Shown here: positions 52,731 through 64,000 of the stretch, piece after piece
Position numbering within the stretch: the first letter of the stretch is position 1
Layout of the letters: each line of letters opens with the position of its first letter
Assembly (NCBI GenBank): GCA_037074765.1
Contig: JBAMDO010000223.1
Location: 27,448 to 91,447 of the forward strand
Reading direction: 5' to 3'
Length of the DNA stretch: 64,000 bases
Origin: Mansonella perstans
Taxonomy: Eukaryota; Nematoda; Chromadorea; Rhabditida; Onchocercidae
Position numbers and translations under genes: made by a program
Notes under the pieces: generated by a model
Told to the model about the DNA's origin: nothing
Databases searched by the model: none
Seen by the model: only the letters and a program-made list of their open reading frames with translations

Positions 52731-55700
52731 CTATAGATTACATTTTTCAATTGTTCGCATTTCAGCCACACTTAATTTCAACACAGCACCTATTGCCTTC
52801 AGAATGTGTTTACGACCGGAAGGATTGTCACAATTTAGCAACTGAATGAAAATATTCCGTAAATACTCCATGTTCGAGTCGCCACTTAAAAATTTCAATT
52901 TTCCTGAAATGAAACTTGACACGTAAATAACAGAACAATTCATAGCAATTTTCAACGCTTAATTTCATTATAGAAAAAATAGATAAGAAATAATTGTGTA
53001 GTTGGTATAGGTAGAAAGAGACGCCGCATTTTAATCTAGCAAAGTTTCATATTCTATTCTTTCTTACTTCCACACAGAATATGGAAGTAAAGCTATTATG
53101 GTATAATAGCTGTACTTCTATGTATTAATTACAGAATTATTAATTGTAATGACAGAATATTACAAATATTGAAAGATATTAATTACAGAATCTGGAACCA
53201 GAAATTACCAACCTTCCAAGACCCTGATCTCATCTTTCAATTTTTCCACCATTTCGAAATGTTGCAAATCTTTGGTGAGAGCTGCTTGTTGAATATCGCG
53301 AACATTTATTTCTGCTATACGCATGGCATTTCTAAAGTTCAGATCTATTTCACCATGTTTTATTTATTCGTATTCACATATTGGTAAGTAAAGTGAAAGT
53401 GAACTAATGAAGAGTTTCCTGTATTAGAAAAGATATAAGTTGCGCTATTTTGGGAGATCCATGACAGCTATTTCAAAAGAAACGTTAACCAAAGTATTTA
53501 TTGAAGCTCAGTAATATCCATTTAATGTGGAAATCAAGAACCTTAATTCAACTACTTGTTTTTCCTTTCTGACAAGCTGCTGTTCGTAAAATATGTTGCG
53601 AGTTTCTGCAGCAGCCGCAGTTCCAGCCGTATTGAATAGAACTTGGGTATTAATCGGCGAAATTGATAACCGCTCTAAAGCTTGACAGTATTATTTAGAA
53701 ATACGGAAAATTATTATTAGTAACATGGGACTATTAAAAAACAGTCGGAAAATAGGTTAACATTAAAAATGAAAAAACAAAAAACAAAGAATTATGAAAG
53801 ATACTAAAAGAACAGTTATTCATCTTTCAATTAATAGGAAAGAGATTGGACAACAGAAGTAATAGATAGCTTATTTAAATCCAATAATAATAATCTACAT
53901 CATGTGTAATTAAAAAAGAATAAGACAACTTATACCCTAAAAAAAGAAGCCAAAAATGGAAAAATAAATTATTGGCACGCTTGCCGCAATATTCTTCGAG
54001 TTAAAATGTATGCGCGAAGCAAAAATTGCGAAACCTTATAAAAGGAACAATGCATTAATGATAATTGCGTTTGTCGTACACTTTTGTTTTACCTAAATAG
54101 AGCTCATCTACGACACTGGAGCATGAATCGACATCACTTGATGAATGATCAGTTATATTCCGAATTTCTGCAAACGGAGAAACAAGTCTAATAATTATTA
54201 GCATTTAAAGGCTTCGTCAAAAAAAAAAGAAACAGTAGCACGAAGAAAATACTGATAAAAAATTTTTAAATTGTCAATATTTTAAATAATTATGATATTT
54301 TTTGGGACGTAAAACTTTATGAAGTAAAGAAATTAAAAAAAGGCGATACTTCCAAAATTCATCCAAAACTTCTACTTTCTCTTCGATGAAGCAAAAATTA
54401 TGGATAAATTATTTCTTTTTAACAATAATTGAATTCTGATCAGTGTATTGAAAAAGGACATTGAAAGCAAACGTGATACCTCCAGTTCGTCGCTCATCAC
54501 AAGAAGCACCACTTTCACACATGTCGTGCAAGCGACTTTTTTGATATTTCATGGATCGAGATGAAGTACTTTGTGCAGGATCTACTGGATCAACATTTCG
54601 TTGATTTCTTATCGATGCCAACATATTTCTGGAATTCATGAATCGATATTAAATCCTATTGAGTTATGGAAACTTTTAAAATGGAAAGCAAAAAAGAACG
54701 TATAATTAAATACCAATGTGGAGAAACTTAAAAAGTCATTTAAAAATGAAATCTACTTTTTCCGTATGAAACTCTTATGCAGTCACGGAATTTCAATAAT
54801 TCAATATCCTGCGTTATTCTAAAAAATAAGTAACAATAGTCGGTCAATATTTCTAAAAAATTAAAAATTAAAGTGTTCTATCGAGCTAAAAAGATAAGCT
54901 TTAATATTTTTCCCCAGAATTTACTTATCTTCAGCCAACTATGAAAGAAAGAAATACTTCGTAATTTCCAACTCATTTTCTTTTTCAGCAAGAATATCCA
55001 AAGCCCGGATACGTTGCTTTTGCATCTCTGATTCCATTTCCACCACTAAAAACATGAGCGGAAACAAGAACTGATGGAAATGAAGCAAAAGAGTGAAATA
55101 TGGAGAATCGAAAGCCAAAAAATGAGTGATATAATAAAATTTCTCGTCACAAAAGAAAAGCTCTTATATATTACCAACTAAAAAGAAATTACAAGTTGCG
55201 GTATGATTATCACATCAATAATGTGAAATGGATAACATAAAATGAAATTTATAAATTGCAGAAATCTGACCCTTTTGATGCATTTGACTGCATAAATCAG
55301 ACGCCGAATTTTCTTGCACCCTTTCCATCTCAACAATTTTCAGTTGCAACTGGGTTATTTTCTGCAATATATTTCGTAGCCAAACAGTTGAAAAAAAAAA
55401 AAATAGTTAGTACCATTTAAAAAACTTTGTTAAATATAAAACCTACGAGCTCACTTTTCCTGCGGCAAGATTAAATTTTGTTTCAAAATTGTAATTAAAT
55501 TAATAGTTTTTCTTGTATAAGCTCACTTCTTCATAGCTGTTTTTTGCATTGGTATGGTCAATTTCAAGAGAATGAAGTTTATCATGAAGCGAGGCCACCA
55601 CTTCACGCATATGTCGTAGGTCTCCTTCTGCCGCTGCACAAGATGAACATTCGCTTAGAGTTAATGACGATACTGTGTGTGATATTCTTGTATTTTTCGA

Positions 55701-58700
55701 GGCATCACTCTAAAAGATCAGAGTTGTAAAGCTGTTTGCCTTACACCAATCTCTGCCGTTTGATCAAGATCATTGGGAGCTGGACTTCTGATTAACTTCC
55801 ACAACTGTCATACTTATCTTTTAAAATTTTATAATCTCATTTCTGTTCAACTATTCAACCGATGACCAAACAATTAACACCAATTTCGCGCTTATGGAAA
55901 TTAAGAAAAAAAAGTCCAAATTAATTTTTTATTTTTATTCATATATTTCAGTATTATATGCCGTTGGAAATAAACCACAATTCTAAAAGATAGTAGTCAA
56001 CGCTACTATCATGTTCACAGGGAAAAAGACTAAATCAGGAATTCTGTTGGTGTCGGCAAGCAATAGAACACACATTTTTTAACACTGAAAGCAATTAGCT
56101 GGTGATGATAATCAAGCTAGTCGCAATAATCAATCTGATTTCTATGAAATGAGCGTGACTTGTTCACTATATGGGTAAGAAGAGAATGAACACGGAAATA
56201 TAAAGTACCGTACCTTCACAGATCTACTTTTTAGCACTGCTTCAGCTTTCAGTTTATATTTTTCGAATTCATCTTTCAGAACTTCATAACGTTGTTTCTC
56301 GTCACACGAAGTTTCTTCTAAGCCTAACAGCTCTGCAGTTAAAATTAGCTTCATGAAACTAAATAAAACATTAGATATTAAAAAACTTGATGATACTAAT
56401 TTCAAAACAGAATATCCAACTGAAAAAGTATATATACTTCCTTTTCCGTAACTTTTTGTGTAATTCATGAAAACTTTACTCTAATACAGAATAAAACTAA
56501 AAAAAAATCGATTCACCATAAAAATTGATCGCTTCCTTACTATTGCGCAATTTCTGAGCAATTTTTATAAAATTCTGCTCCATCGATTCGAAATCGGCAG
56601 ACCCATCACCTATTTCTTTCGCTGATTTTGAAGCCTAAGCGTAAGAATTACATGCGAATAGTATGAAATTATTACAAGATAAAAGTGTTAAGGAAAAACT
56701 TCTTGAAACCCGACTGGCAATATTTCCCGTTTTATGAAACTGTTTCATTGTGCTAACATGTCAATAAGTAACTAAAAAATAATAAACATAAATTCTATTT
56801 TATTTACATTAGCTCTACCATATTAAACATTGTTATCAAACAGAACGATGAGTTATGCACATAACATTGTTCTCATCTCATCTTCCCTCGACAAAAAGAT
56901 TTGTGCCAGCCAATTGTTCTATCGCCGAAAGTTTTCACGCAAAACAAGTTTTCGAAACCATTTTTTGAATGAAATCAAAATTCGCTGCAATTATAATGAG
57001 AAGCAAACGTACTTTGAGAAGTGCATTCTCATCTTCCAAAGTCTTATTTTTTTTTCCAGCTGATCCACTTTATGCTGCAGTTCTGCTCGAATTATATTAA
57101 AATTGCCAATTTCAATCGACATTTCCTGGAGTCTGTATTAGAATTCGCACACAAACTAAAGCTTACCGTAATAAATACCAATGAATTCTGCAAACATAAC
57201 CTTTGTTCTAATTCACGCAGACGACTTTCCCTCTCTGTATTCATAGTCTCCATCAATTTCCTTTTCAGGTCGGTAATTTCATTTTTGCTGCTTTCCTGAT
57301 ATAAATTTCGTTCAAGATTTCAAAAAAGATCAAATACTGAGGATTATTAGACATATTATATGTGCTTCTTCAAAATAAAGTCTGACCTTTAGATCTCGAA
57401 GCTCACTTTCTAACACCTGTATTGCTGGTGTTTTCTCAGCTCTTTTCCGCCAAAAGTTCACTTCACTTTGTGTTCGGATAAGTTCTTCTTTCAAAGAGAC
57501 AATGTCTGTTTCGAGTACTTTGGACATTTTGTCTTTCTCAAGCAATTTTTGGTGCAGTTCTGTTATCTACAACTGGAATCATGGTCCAAAGTGAATGAAA
57601 TTTTAACAACTAATTTCAATTTTTAAACATCGACATAATTATCAATAAGTAAGGAATATTAGAGAAGTCATGAAATTAATGGTCCTTTAACAAAATAAAG
57701 CGAGAAATTATTCTATTTTATACTCGTTTTTCAAGCTGCCCTGAATTAACGCATTCTTTTGCATATTGTTGTTGCATAGCAGCCAGAACAGAACCATGGT
57801 CTGACAATTCTTTTTCACGATCTCCCTCTATTAGCTTTATTTTTGATCGTAATTCCTATAATTAAATTTGACAACTAGAACATATCTATAATAGTTAAAA
57901 CAAATGACAGGATGAAATTTGCAGTACATTCAATATTAACCTTACAAAAACAAGACAAAAAGCTCGAATAAATCTACTAAAAAAATAATTACCAACAATC
58001 TGTTTTCCAACTTTTCAGCTTGCGCCTCAGTCTCATCAGCAGCTTTTGTCAGTCTTTCCTTCAAAGCTTCATTTTCGACCTGCAAAACCAAAAAAGGAGT
58101 TGAAGATATTCGGTTTACTTCAATTCGAACTTTGGTGAATACCTAAATTATGGACAGAACTCTCGCTTAATTAAAATACGACAGCAAAGATCGCACTTCA
58201 TGCCGTACAATTTTTACTGAAAAATTCATCTCACATAAAATTTCTGCTTTCTCATTAAAAATAGAAACCACGCATACTTTTAACTCTAATGAAGAATTAA
58301 ATTCAGCCAATAGTAGAAAATTATGCTTCTACTTACCAATAAAGTTTTTCTGTCAGATCGAAAAGTTGCTTCCATCCTACTTTTCTCAGTTATTAACACT
58401 TCTAAAACTCTTTTCAGACTCTCGACTCGGTCTTCCTGGAAAAATCAGTTATTGTTATAGTGCGCATTACACTAAAATTAGAAAGTACAAACACAAGTTC
58501 CACAAACAACTTCTTCATCCGGAAAAATTTGAAATTTGATTGAATTGACACGAACAAAAAAATAACAGTATGTTAAACCTCAGAAGGTTCTTTTTCCTTT
58601 GCACTGGTTCCAATACGAGATGCTTCATCTTGCGAGTTAATTGTAGTTTCTGTAAGAAAACTAATTGTTAACTCAAATGATGATCTTTCAAAAAACTCAT

Positions 58701-59346
58701 TTCAGAATTTAAACATACCTTGCTGTAAAGCCAAAGCTTTAACCGCTGTCTGCAAAGCATTCTTTTCAGCGCTGAGTCCCTTATAAGCACGAATTAGATC
58801 TGAAGAACATCAAATTTACTAGAAAGCAAGCCAAAAATTGAAGGAAAAACACGGAGTTATCAAACTCCTCAATAAATTAAAACTAAGAAGTGAAAGGAAA
58901 TAGTAGATACTTAAAAGTGCTCGGCATAAACATATTTTTCACTTCTGCATGGCGTAAGAAACTATAACTTCTGGAGTTCATTCATTTCTGTTAAGAATCT
59001 TCCGAACCTTTCAACTTATTTTCATAATCAGCAATCTGAAGTTGCTGTTCTTCAATTTTTTTGATAAGGTCTGATCGACCCAGTTTCATTTTGTCGCTAC
59101 CCCTCAACATTCGTACCTTTGTTCTAAAATAAACACAGATAAGCATCTAATACAGAAAGCTACAATAAGATGAAGCTCAGTTTATTTCTACTAAGAATCT
59201 TCCGAACCTTTCAACTTATTTTCATAATCAACAGTCTGAAGTTGCTGTTCTTCAATTTCTTTGATAAGGTCTGATCGACTCAGTTTCACTTTGTCATTCG
59301 TTACCCCTTGCACTTCGATATAATTACAGATCTGATAAAATTTCAT
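52731..59346 (-). CDS. GRIP-domain golgin, GCC1/GCC88-like, with one apparent frameshift
   Basis: Trans-Golgi tether recruited by ARL1 through a C-terminal GRIP domain. Exons: 1a 59008-59110 or 1b 59208-59346, then 58719-58799, 58579-58649, 58337-58435, 57993-58079, 57724-57855, 57387-57566, 57201-57295, 57013-57132, 56541-56634, 56214-56332, 55527-55709, 55271-55361, 54958-55045, 54480-54628, 54093-54167, 53542-53674, 53213-53331, 52731-52903. About 730 aa with exon 1a (human GCC1 775). The N-terminus resembles GCC1 (SDLIKKIEEQQLQ, then DLIRAYKGLSAEKNAL). Long coiled coils follow (LRELEQRLQEMSIE, NIFYEQQLVRKEKQ). The GRIP domain begins SNMEYLRNIFIQLL and ends SVAEMRTIEKCNL. Exon 57013-57132 needs one extra A in a 9-A run to keep the frame. 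Confidence 0.85.
58970..59300. repeat. tandem duplication of golgin exon 1
   Basis: Two copies of about 120 bp exactly 200 bp apart (58991 and 59191 start the same AAGAATCTTCCGAACCTTTC block). Each contains the SDLIK-IEEQQLQ coding segment and the same phase-1 donor AAAG|GTTCGG. They differ at scattered bases. Confidence 0.9.
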
Positions 59347-60614
59347 TAAAATCCAAAAAGGACAAAAAATCCCACCAATTGATCTACGAAAAACTTTATT
59401 AGTGACCAAACATCCCTTGTTATTTCAAAAAATTTCAACGAGCACAAAGAAATTTAGAAAAATCTTCCGATCAAAATACCGAATGATCAAGCAACGAAAG
59501 AACTATTTTGAAATTAGGCTTCCCAAACTTTTTTGTGTACTCAAAGGTAATGAAAACCATTAAGAACACCAGTGAAAGTCGATATTTCCAATTGTGAACC
59601 CAACAAAACCTAAGGTGAAAGATGCCATATAATGATACTAAAAGGTTTTAGAACTGCTTAACTAATGGTTATTAATACTAAAATTACATTTGCAAAAAGC
59701 AGACTTCCCTAGACTTCAGTAAGTATGAATTTCATCGTATATGAAATCAATTTCAAAAGTAGATAGTAGGCAACTATCGCACTTTCGGCAACTGCACTGC
59801 ATCACAACGCTAGTAAATTCTATTATCAGCAAAAAGTGGAAAAAAAAAAAAAAAAAAAAAAAAAGCAAACATAAATCTATCATCAAAACAAAAATGAGCG
59901 CCATATACCACAAACTTCCACCAGATTTTTAAACATATCGCTTGATCATAGTGTTTTTAATTCGTTGTTATAAGATGATGACAGAGGTTAGGCAGTACCT
60001 GAGAAACTTCGTAAGGTTTAAGAAATCCCAAAATCACAATTGGGTGATATGAATTATACAGTATGCAACCACCGGTAGAAGATTGAACGAAACCATCTGT
60101 CAAGTGGTATCAAGAGTTAATATCGGAGTAGCATGGTTCTGAAGAATTCGAAAGATCCAATGCAATGTTACATATAGATGAAAAAAAGCCAAAATTCTGA
60201 ATAACGCAAGTTTCCAGTTAACTATTAAACACTTCGATTATCATGCAGAAATAACTATTAACAAAAGTCTACTCAATATGAAACTGGTATTAAATGTTTT
60301 AACAAAGCTTCTTAAACTATTCATAAATGACAAAGTAGTAATGCTTCAGTGCCACAATGAAAAACGGACTGGTAGAAATGCCTAGAAAATTCCAAGTTCA
60401 TCGAAAACAAATCCAGCAATAGCTTGCTAAATCAAGATAAACAAATGAAGGAGTCATTTTCCATAGAACTAAATAATGTTTATAATCCGGTATAAAAATT
60501 TATACATTGCAGAACACCAAAACATGATAATATTTACTTTTTCTAGTCACTATAACAATAATAATACAAACTGTGGATCAGTGAAAAACTATTTTGAAGC
60601 AACTATTGACAGAC
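59347..60614. other. gap between EMC6 and the golgin gene
   Basis: About 1.3 kb between same-strand genes. A run of about 24 A lies at 59840-59863. No supported gene was seen. The spacing is wide for a nematode operon but does not exclude one. Confidence 0.45.
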
Positions 60615-61439
60615 TCAGTAAACATGAACCATACCATACAAAAACACCCAGAATAAAATATAAGTGAATAAACCAGATATTAAAGAATGTGTGAATGATA
60701 AACTTCGACTTAAGAAATAATTCTGCCACTCGAAATTCGCTTTCATCTCCCAAAATAAGGCCTGTAATAAGACGAAACTGAAATGAGTAATAGAGGTCAA
60801 AAATATTTGCACGGCAATTTAAGCTCGAAAAAATGGCAAAAAGTGTTATTACCCTAAATTCGTTATATAAATGGCTTTTAAAAGAAATCTAAAATATATT
60901 AAAATAAATAATTTTAGAGAACTCAGAAAACAGACAGATTACCTGTAAAATCACAAGGATGAAATAAAAAACAAATCCAGATACTCCAGTTAATCCAAGG
61001 ATACCGCTGGCCATTCCTGATGCAGCTGCCTGACATGTCCTTGAATATTCCAAAACACTAATGTTATGTCGCATGGCTACCTCACTAAATATCTGCAATA
61101 AATTGTTTATTACTAATTGATTTGTAAAATAGTGAAATAAAAGTAAAAGTTTAATTGCTACTTATAGCAATTAATTAGCATAATTAGGAAAGCCGATAAG
61201 CGTGATTCTATTCTTTCCTGAGCAAGCAACGAATGTATACAGTAGAGATCGATATTGTTATTTATACAATGCAAAAATGCTTAGCAAAATAAACTATCAC
61301 ATGACAAAATCACGAGCCACAATAGTAATTTCCTTAAGTATGAATGTCCAAAACAAAAACATACCGCAACCTGTTCTACATCCTTTGTCGTGTTATTTTC
61401 ACTAGCTGAACGCTTGGCACTCGTTATTTGTGGTGCCAT
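60615..61439 (-). CDS. emc-6: ER membrane protein complex subunit 6 (EMC6)
   Basis: Core membrane subunit of the EMC insertase, which inserts transmembrane segments into the ER membrane. Exons 61365-61439, 60943-61092 and 60615-60761, all phase 0, 372 nt, 123 aa. Family marks: [24 protein letters not shown] (first membrane helix) and the highly conserved C-terminus [20 protein letters not shown] longer form is possible. An upstream exon 61771-61792 (MSKLKMA, donor A|GTAAGG) joins in phase 1 to an acceptor at 61469 and reads in frame through to MAPQIT, giving 140 aa. The shorter start matches the family length better. Symbol given by homology. Confidence 0.95.
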
Positions 61440-61792
61440 ACTCAGCTTACAGTCAACTTTTATCCAACCTGAAATACAACTGCATTGTTACTATCTTCCG
61501 CAATCACTCCAATACATGTTACTTCAATTCGCGTATACTTAAGCATCATATCATCATATCACTCAATTTTAATCTCCCTTATCACATGTCTGCGTCTATG
61601 CTTATCACGAATTTCTGCTAATAATAGTACCCATACTACTCATCAATTTTCCCAATACTTTTCTCTCTTTTTTTCTGAATCTCACTAGCATTCTTCTTAT
61701 TTATTCTTCATATAACTTATTTACCACCTGTAAACCGCTACTTTACCCGAAATCTGACCTCCTACCTTACTTGCCATTTTTAACTTGCTCAT

Positions 61793-63818
61793 AATTGTGG
61801 TCACATTTCACACAACATTCAAAGGGAATATCAACGTTGCGCTGAGTGACGATACAGGCCAGTGTAGGAGACACTACGAAGTTGACAATCTCATCCGTAC
61901 ATATCAATGATCTCAAATCACTAGGACGATTAAGTAGCAGTTACAACAATCTGTTCATTGATAATCCTAATCATTATCACAATGAAGTAGTGAGAAATCA
62001 GTGAGAAAATGCAGAGAATATCATAAAAGCATTAATTTGAAATGTAAAAGAAGGAAAAGGAATGAGAATTGTTGAGAATAGAAATAATCACTACATCTAT
62101 GCACTGATAGTTCCGATCGTTATCACAATGAAGTGGTCAGGAATTAGTCAGAAAATCAGAGAGCAGTTGTTGTCTGTAATGACGTAACCTTTAGAAAGAT
62201 AGATGACAAAATTACAAGCCACAACAGTTGCAGTCTATAGGCAACAGTAGTTGATAATGTCGCCAATTATGCAAGTTAAGCATTATTTCTTAAGCAATTT
62301 CTTTTAATTGCTTTCTTAAATTGTTTAACTTTTAATTGGATATCTTCTTCTTCCTCATTCAATGAATTCCTTTAAAAGTACTTGACCAACTGTTGTTCTT
62401 CACTTTTATCTTTCAGCTTTTCTCACAATACCTACCAAAATTATTGCTTTTCTTAAGAGCATTCCTCAACTTTGTACTTTAGCTGGAAATTGTCGATTCA
62501 ATCGCATTTTAATAAAATTAATAAAAATATTTTAATAATTTATTGTATCTTAAGTATATATATATTATGATGTGATAATATTGTAATTAACATTTGACAA
62601 ACACATATTGTAACTAACTGCTAGCTAAGAATATAAAATGTAAGAACACGTTTCTGAGTTTGAAATAATTGCTATTGTATAATCGAACTTTCAATCTTTT
62701 TTTTTTTTTTAATGACGACTTTTAGCTCTTTTAGATATTATCGTCTAATTTCTTAGTATCGTTTCCGATTCTTTTTTATTGCAATTACTCATTCTTGTTA
62801 ATTTCCTAATATTCCTGATTGATATTCCATTGTGGAAGAAATCAGTAGTAAGTAAATTGAGAGATAAACAATAAATAAATATTCTAGAATTTGCTGACAA
62901 CAGATATGTTCCAGTCAAGCCTAGCTGACGTTTTCGATAAGCAAAAAGCAATAATGACATAGTTGAGATGTTATCACTTAATGAAGTAGCCCGACTTCTA
63001 ATAATGGACGATTATTTCTCATTTCATTTGTTTGCCTTTATAGAAATTCGTCTGCTGTGTTTAGTAAAGGGAAATAAATCCATTCATTCAACCTAACACA
63101 CAAACACATTTACAAAGACAGACACAACACAAATGTTGAAGTGACTAGGAAGAAATTATTTTCTCAGCAGAAAATAGAACTATGCAACTGTTATACTCGC
63201 AGGGTCTTCAAGTAGTCCTTTGGTCGTCGCAACTATGTTCTTTTTTTTTTTTTTTTTAAACTTTGTCACGAGATTTCTCTTATTTCTAATAAAATTGAAC
63301 TGCTTCATCACTTTCTTTTTCATTTAGCTTCATTTCATAATATATTTTGTTATATATGATTAATTACAGTGCAATTTTGCATATACCTTACAGAATAATA
63401 TTACATTAAAATTTCGTCTATTCTTTTTTTTTTTTTTGAGAAGAAACTTTTCATTTAACTGTAAAGCAATTATTTAATTCGTGCATTTCGGAATAATTTC
63501 CAGGTATTCAACCATCTATTCTTCTTGTTCACTCTATGAAACTGATAAGAAGATTCATTTCTTCCAGAAAATTTAAAAATTTGATTTTCAAGCGAATTTT
63601 TTTAAAATATTGTTCATATGCGATTACCTATCCATTTTAAAAGGAATATTGTACAAGAATTGTATAATGAAAATGAATTATTCCTATGATTCCATTCATT
63701 CCAACGCAATTATTATTAAATTATTTTCAGGAGTGAAAGAAGTACTCTTCAAATACAAGAACATTTTAAAAACGCTTACTCCTCTATTACAATTTTGAAC
63801 ATTTTCGCTTTTCATTCA
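61793..63818. other. gene-poor region with a short direct repeat
   Basis: Two diverged units, near 61955-62025 and 62101-62165, share TTATCACAATGAAGT and GAAATCAGTGAGAAAAT-like segments. Poly-T tracts lie near 62698-62710, 63241-63257 and 63425-63437. Short open frames only, and none supported. Confidence 0.4.
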
Positions 63819-63896
63819 TTATTCCTCGCTTATATTCATTGTAACGGTAATACCGTTAATATCATGGATTAGTTTTACAGCATAATTGTTTTGATC
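63819..63896 (-). CDS. possible last exon of a minus-strand gene continuing past the window
   Basis: An acceptor TTTCATTTCAG is followed by 25 in-frame codons (DQNNYAVKLIHDINGITVTM, then NISEE) and TAA. The reading frame is also open across the acceptor toward 64000. No family is recognised. The evidence is only splice signal plus open frame. Confidence 0.3.
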   Translation of the reverse strand, partial: DQNNYAVKLIHDINGITVTMNISEE

Positions 63897-63912
63897 CTGA
63901 AATGAAATAAAT

Positions 63913-64000
63913 ATGGAACTACAAGAACAACTCGTTGACGTGAATCTAGCTACTCCTGCCATAGCTGTGAAAACACCACTCCTCGAACTTGGCATATTTT
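63913..64000 (+). CDS. possible start of a plus-strand gene cut by the window edge
   Basis: An ATG opens 29 codons to the window end (MELQEQLVDVNLATPAIAVK onward), with an in-frame TGA 12 nt before it. It competes with the minus-strand exon model next door, and only one of them may be real. Confidence 0.25.
   Translation, partial: MELQEQLVDVNLATPAIAVKTPLLELGIF

Noticed and set aside
59191..59409. Treating the second exon-1 copy as a separate gene
   Set aside because: It shares sequence, phase and donor with golgin exon 1 and has no downstream exons of its own.
1..64000. CRISPR arrays, bacterial operons or endosymbiont insertions
   Set aside because: No regularly spaced repeats and no compact intronless gene clusters. 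All recognised genes have spliceosomal introns and metazoan families.

Overview
The window looks like nuclear DNA of a nematode, most likely a filarial or other clade III species. The DNA is AT-rich. Genes are broken into many short exons with introns of roughly 50-500 bp, 3' splice sites are T-rich and end in TTTYAG, and the recognisable proteins are metazoan. No bacterial operon, viral block or CRISPR array was seen. All gene models were built by hand from splice signals and matching intron phase. No database search was possible.

Layout, left to right. The 5' part of a secreted alpha-carbonic anhydrase (minus, continues past base 1) is followed by about 6 kb without a recognised gene. A complete ORD-only oxysterol-binding-protein-related protein (minus, 7556-10484, 11 exons, 425 aa) lies head-to-head with a small 3-exon gene of unknown function (plus, 11320-12925). 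After 5 kb of apparently non-coding DNA comes a secreted stand-alone CULT (thalidomide-binding) domain protein (minus, 17992-19485). A 7.7 kb gap then leads to a complete Crumbs polarity receptor (plus, 27228-39943, 32 exons, about 1,726 aa). It has a signal peptide, about 28 EGF repeats, 3 laminin-G domains, a TM helix, a FERM-binding juxtamembrane motif and a C-terminal ERLI PDZ ligand.

The right half holds a divergent 14-3-3 protein (minus) whose last exon appears to splice in phase to a single 2.06 kb exon. This would give a 940-residue protein with a 14-3-3 domain and a ~687-residue low-complexity tail. Next come a tRNA-Arg(CCG), a near-identical ~585 bp dispersed duplication (40.7 kb and 50.8 kb) with a palindromic fragment beside it, and a GRIP-domain golgin of the GCC1/GCC88 type (minus, 52731-59346). 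The golgin has a tandemly duplicated first exon and one apparent homopolymer frameshift. EMC6 (minus, 60615-61439 or 61792) follows, then a gene-poor end with a possible partial gene at the edge.

Several products act in membrane or trafficking biology: ORP in lipid exchange, GCC1 at the trans-Golgi, EMC6 in ER membrane-protein insertion and Crumbs at the apical domain. The arrangement is a normal animal gene neighbourhood, not a cassette. The most unusual item is the apparent 14-3-3 fusion.
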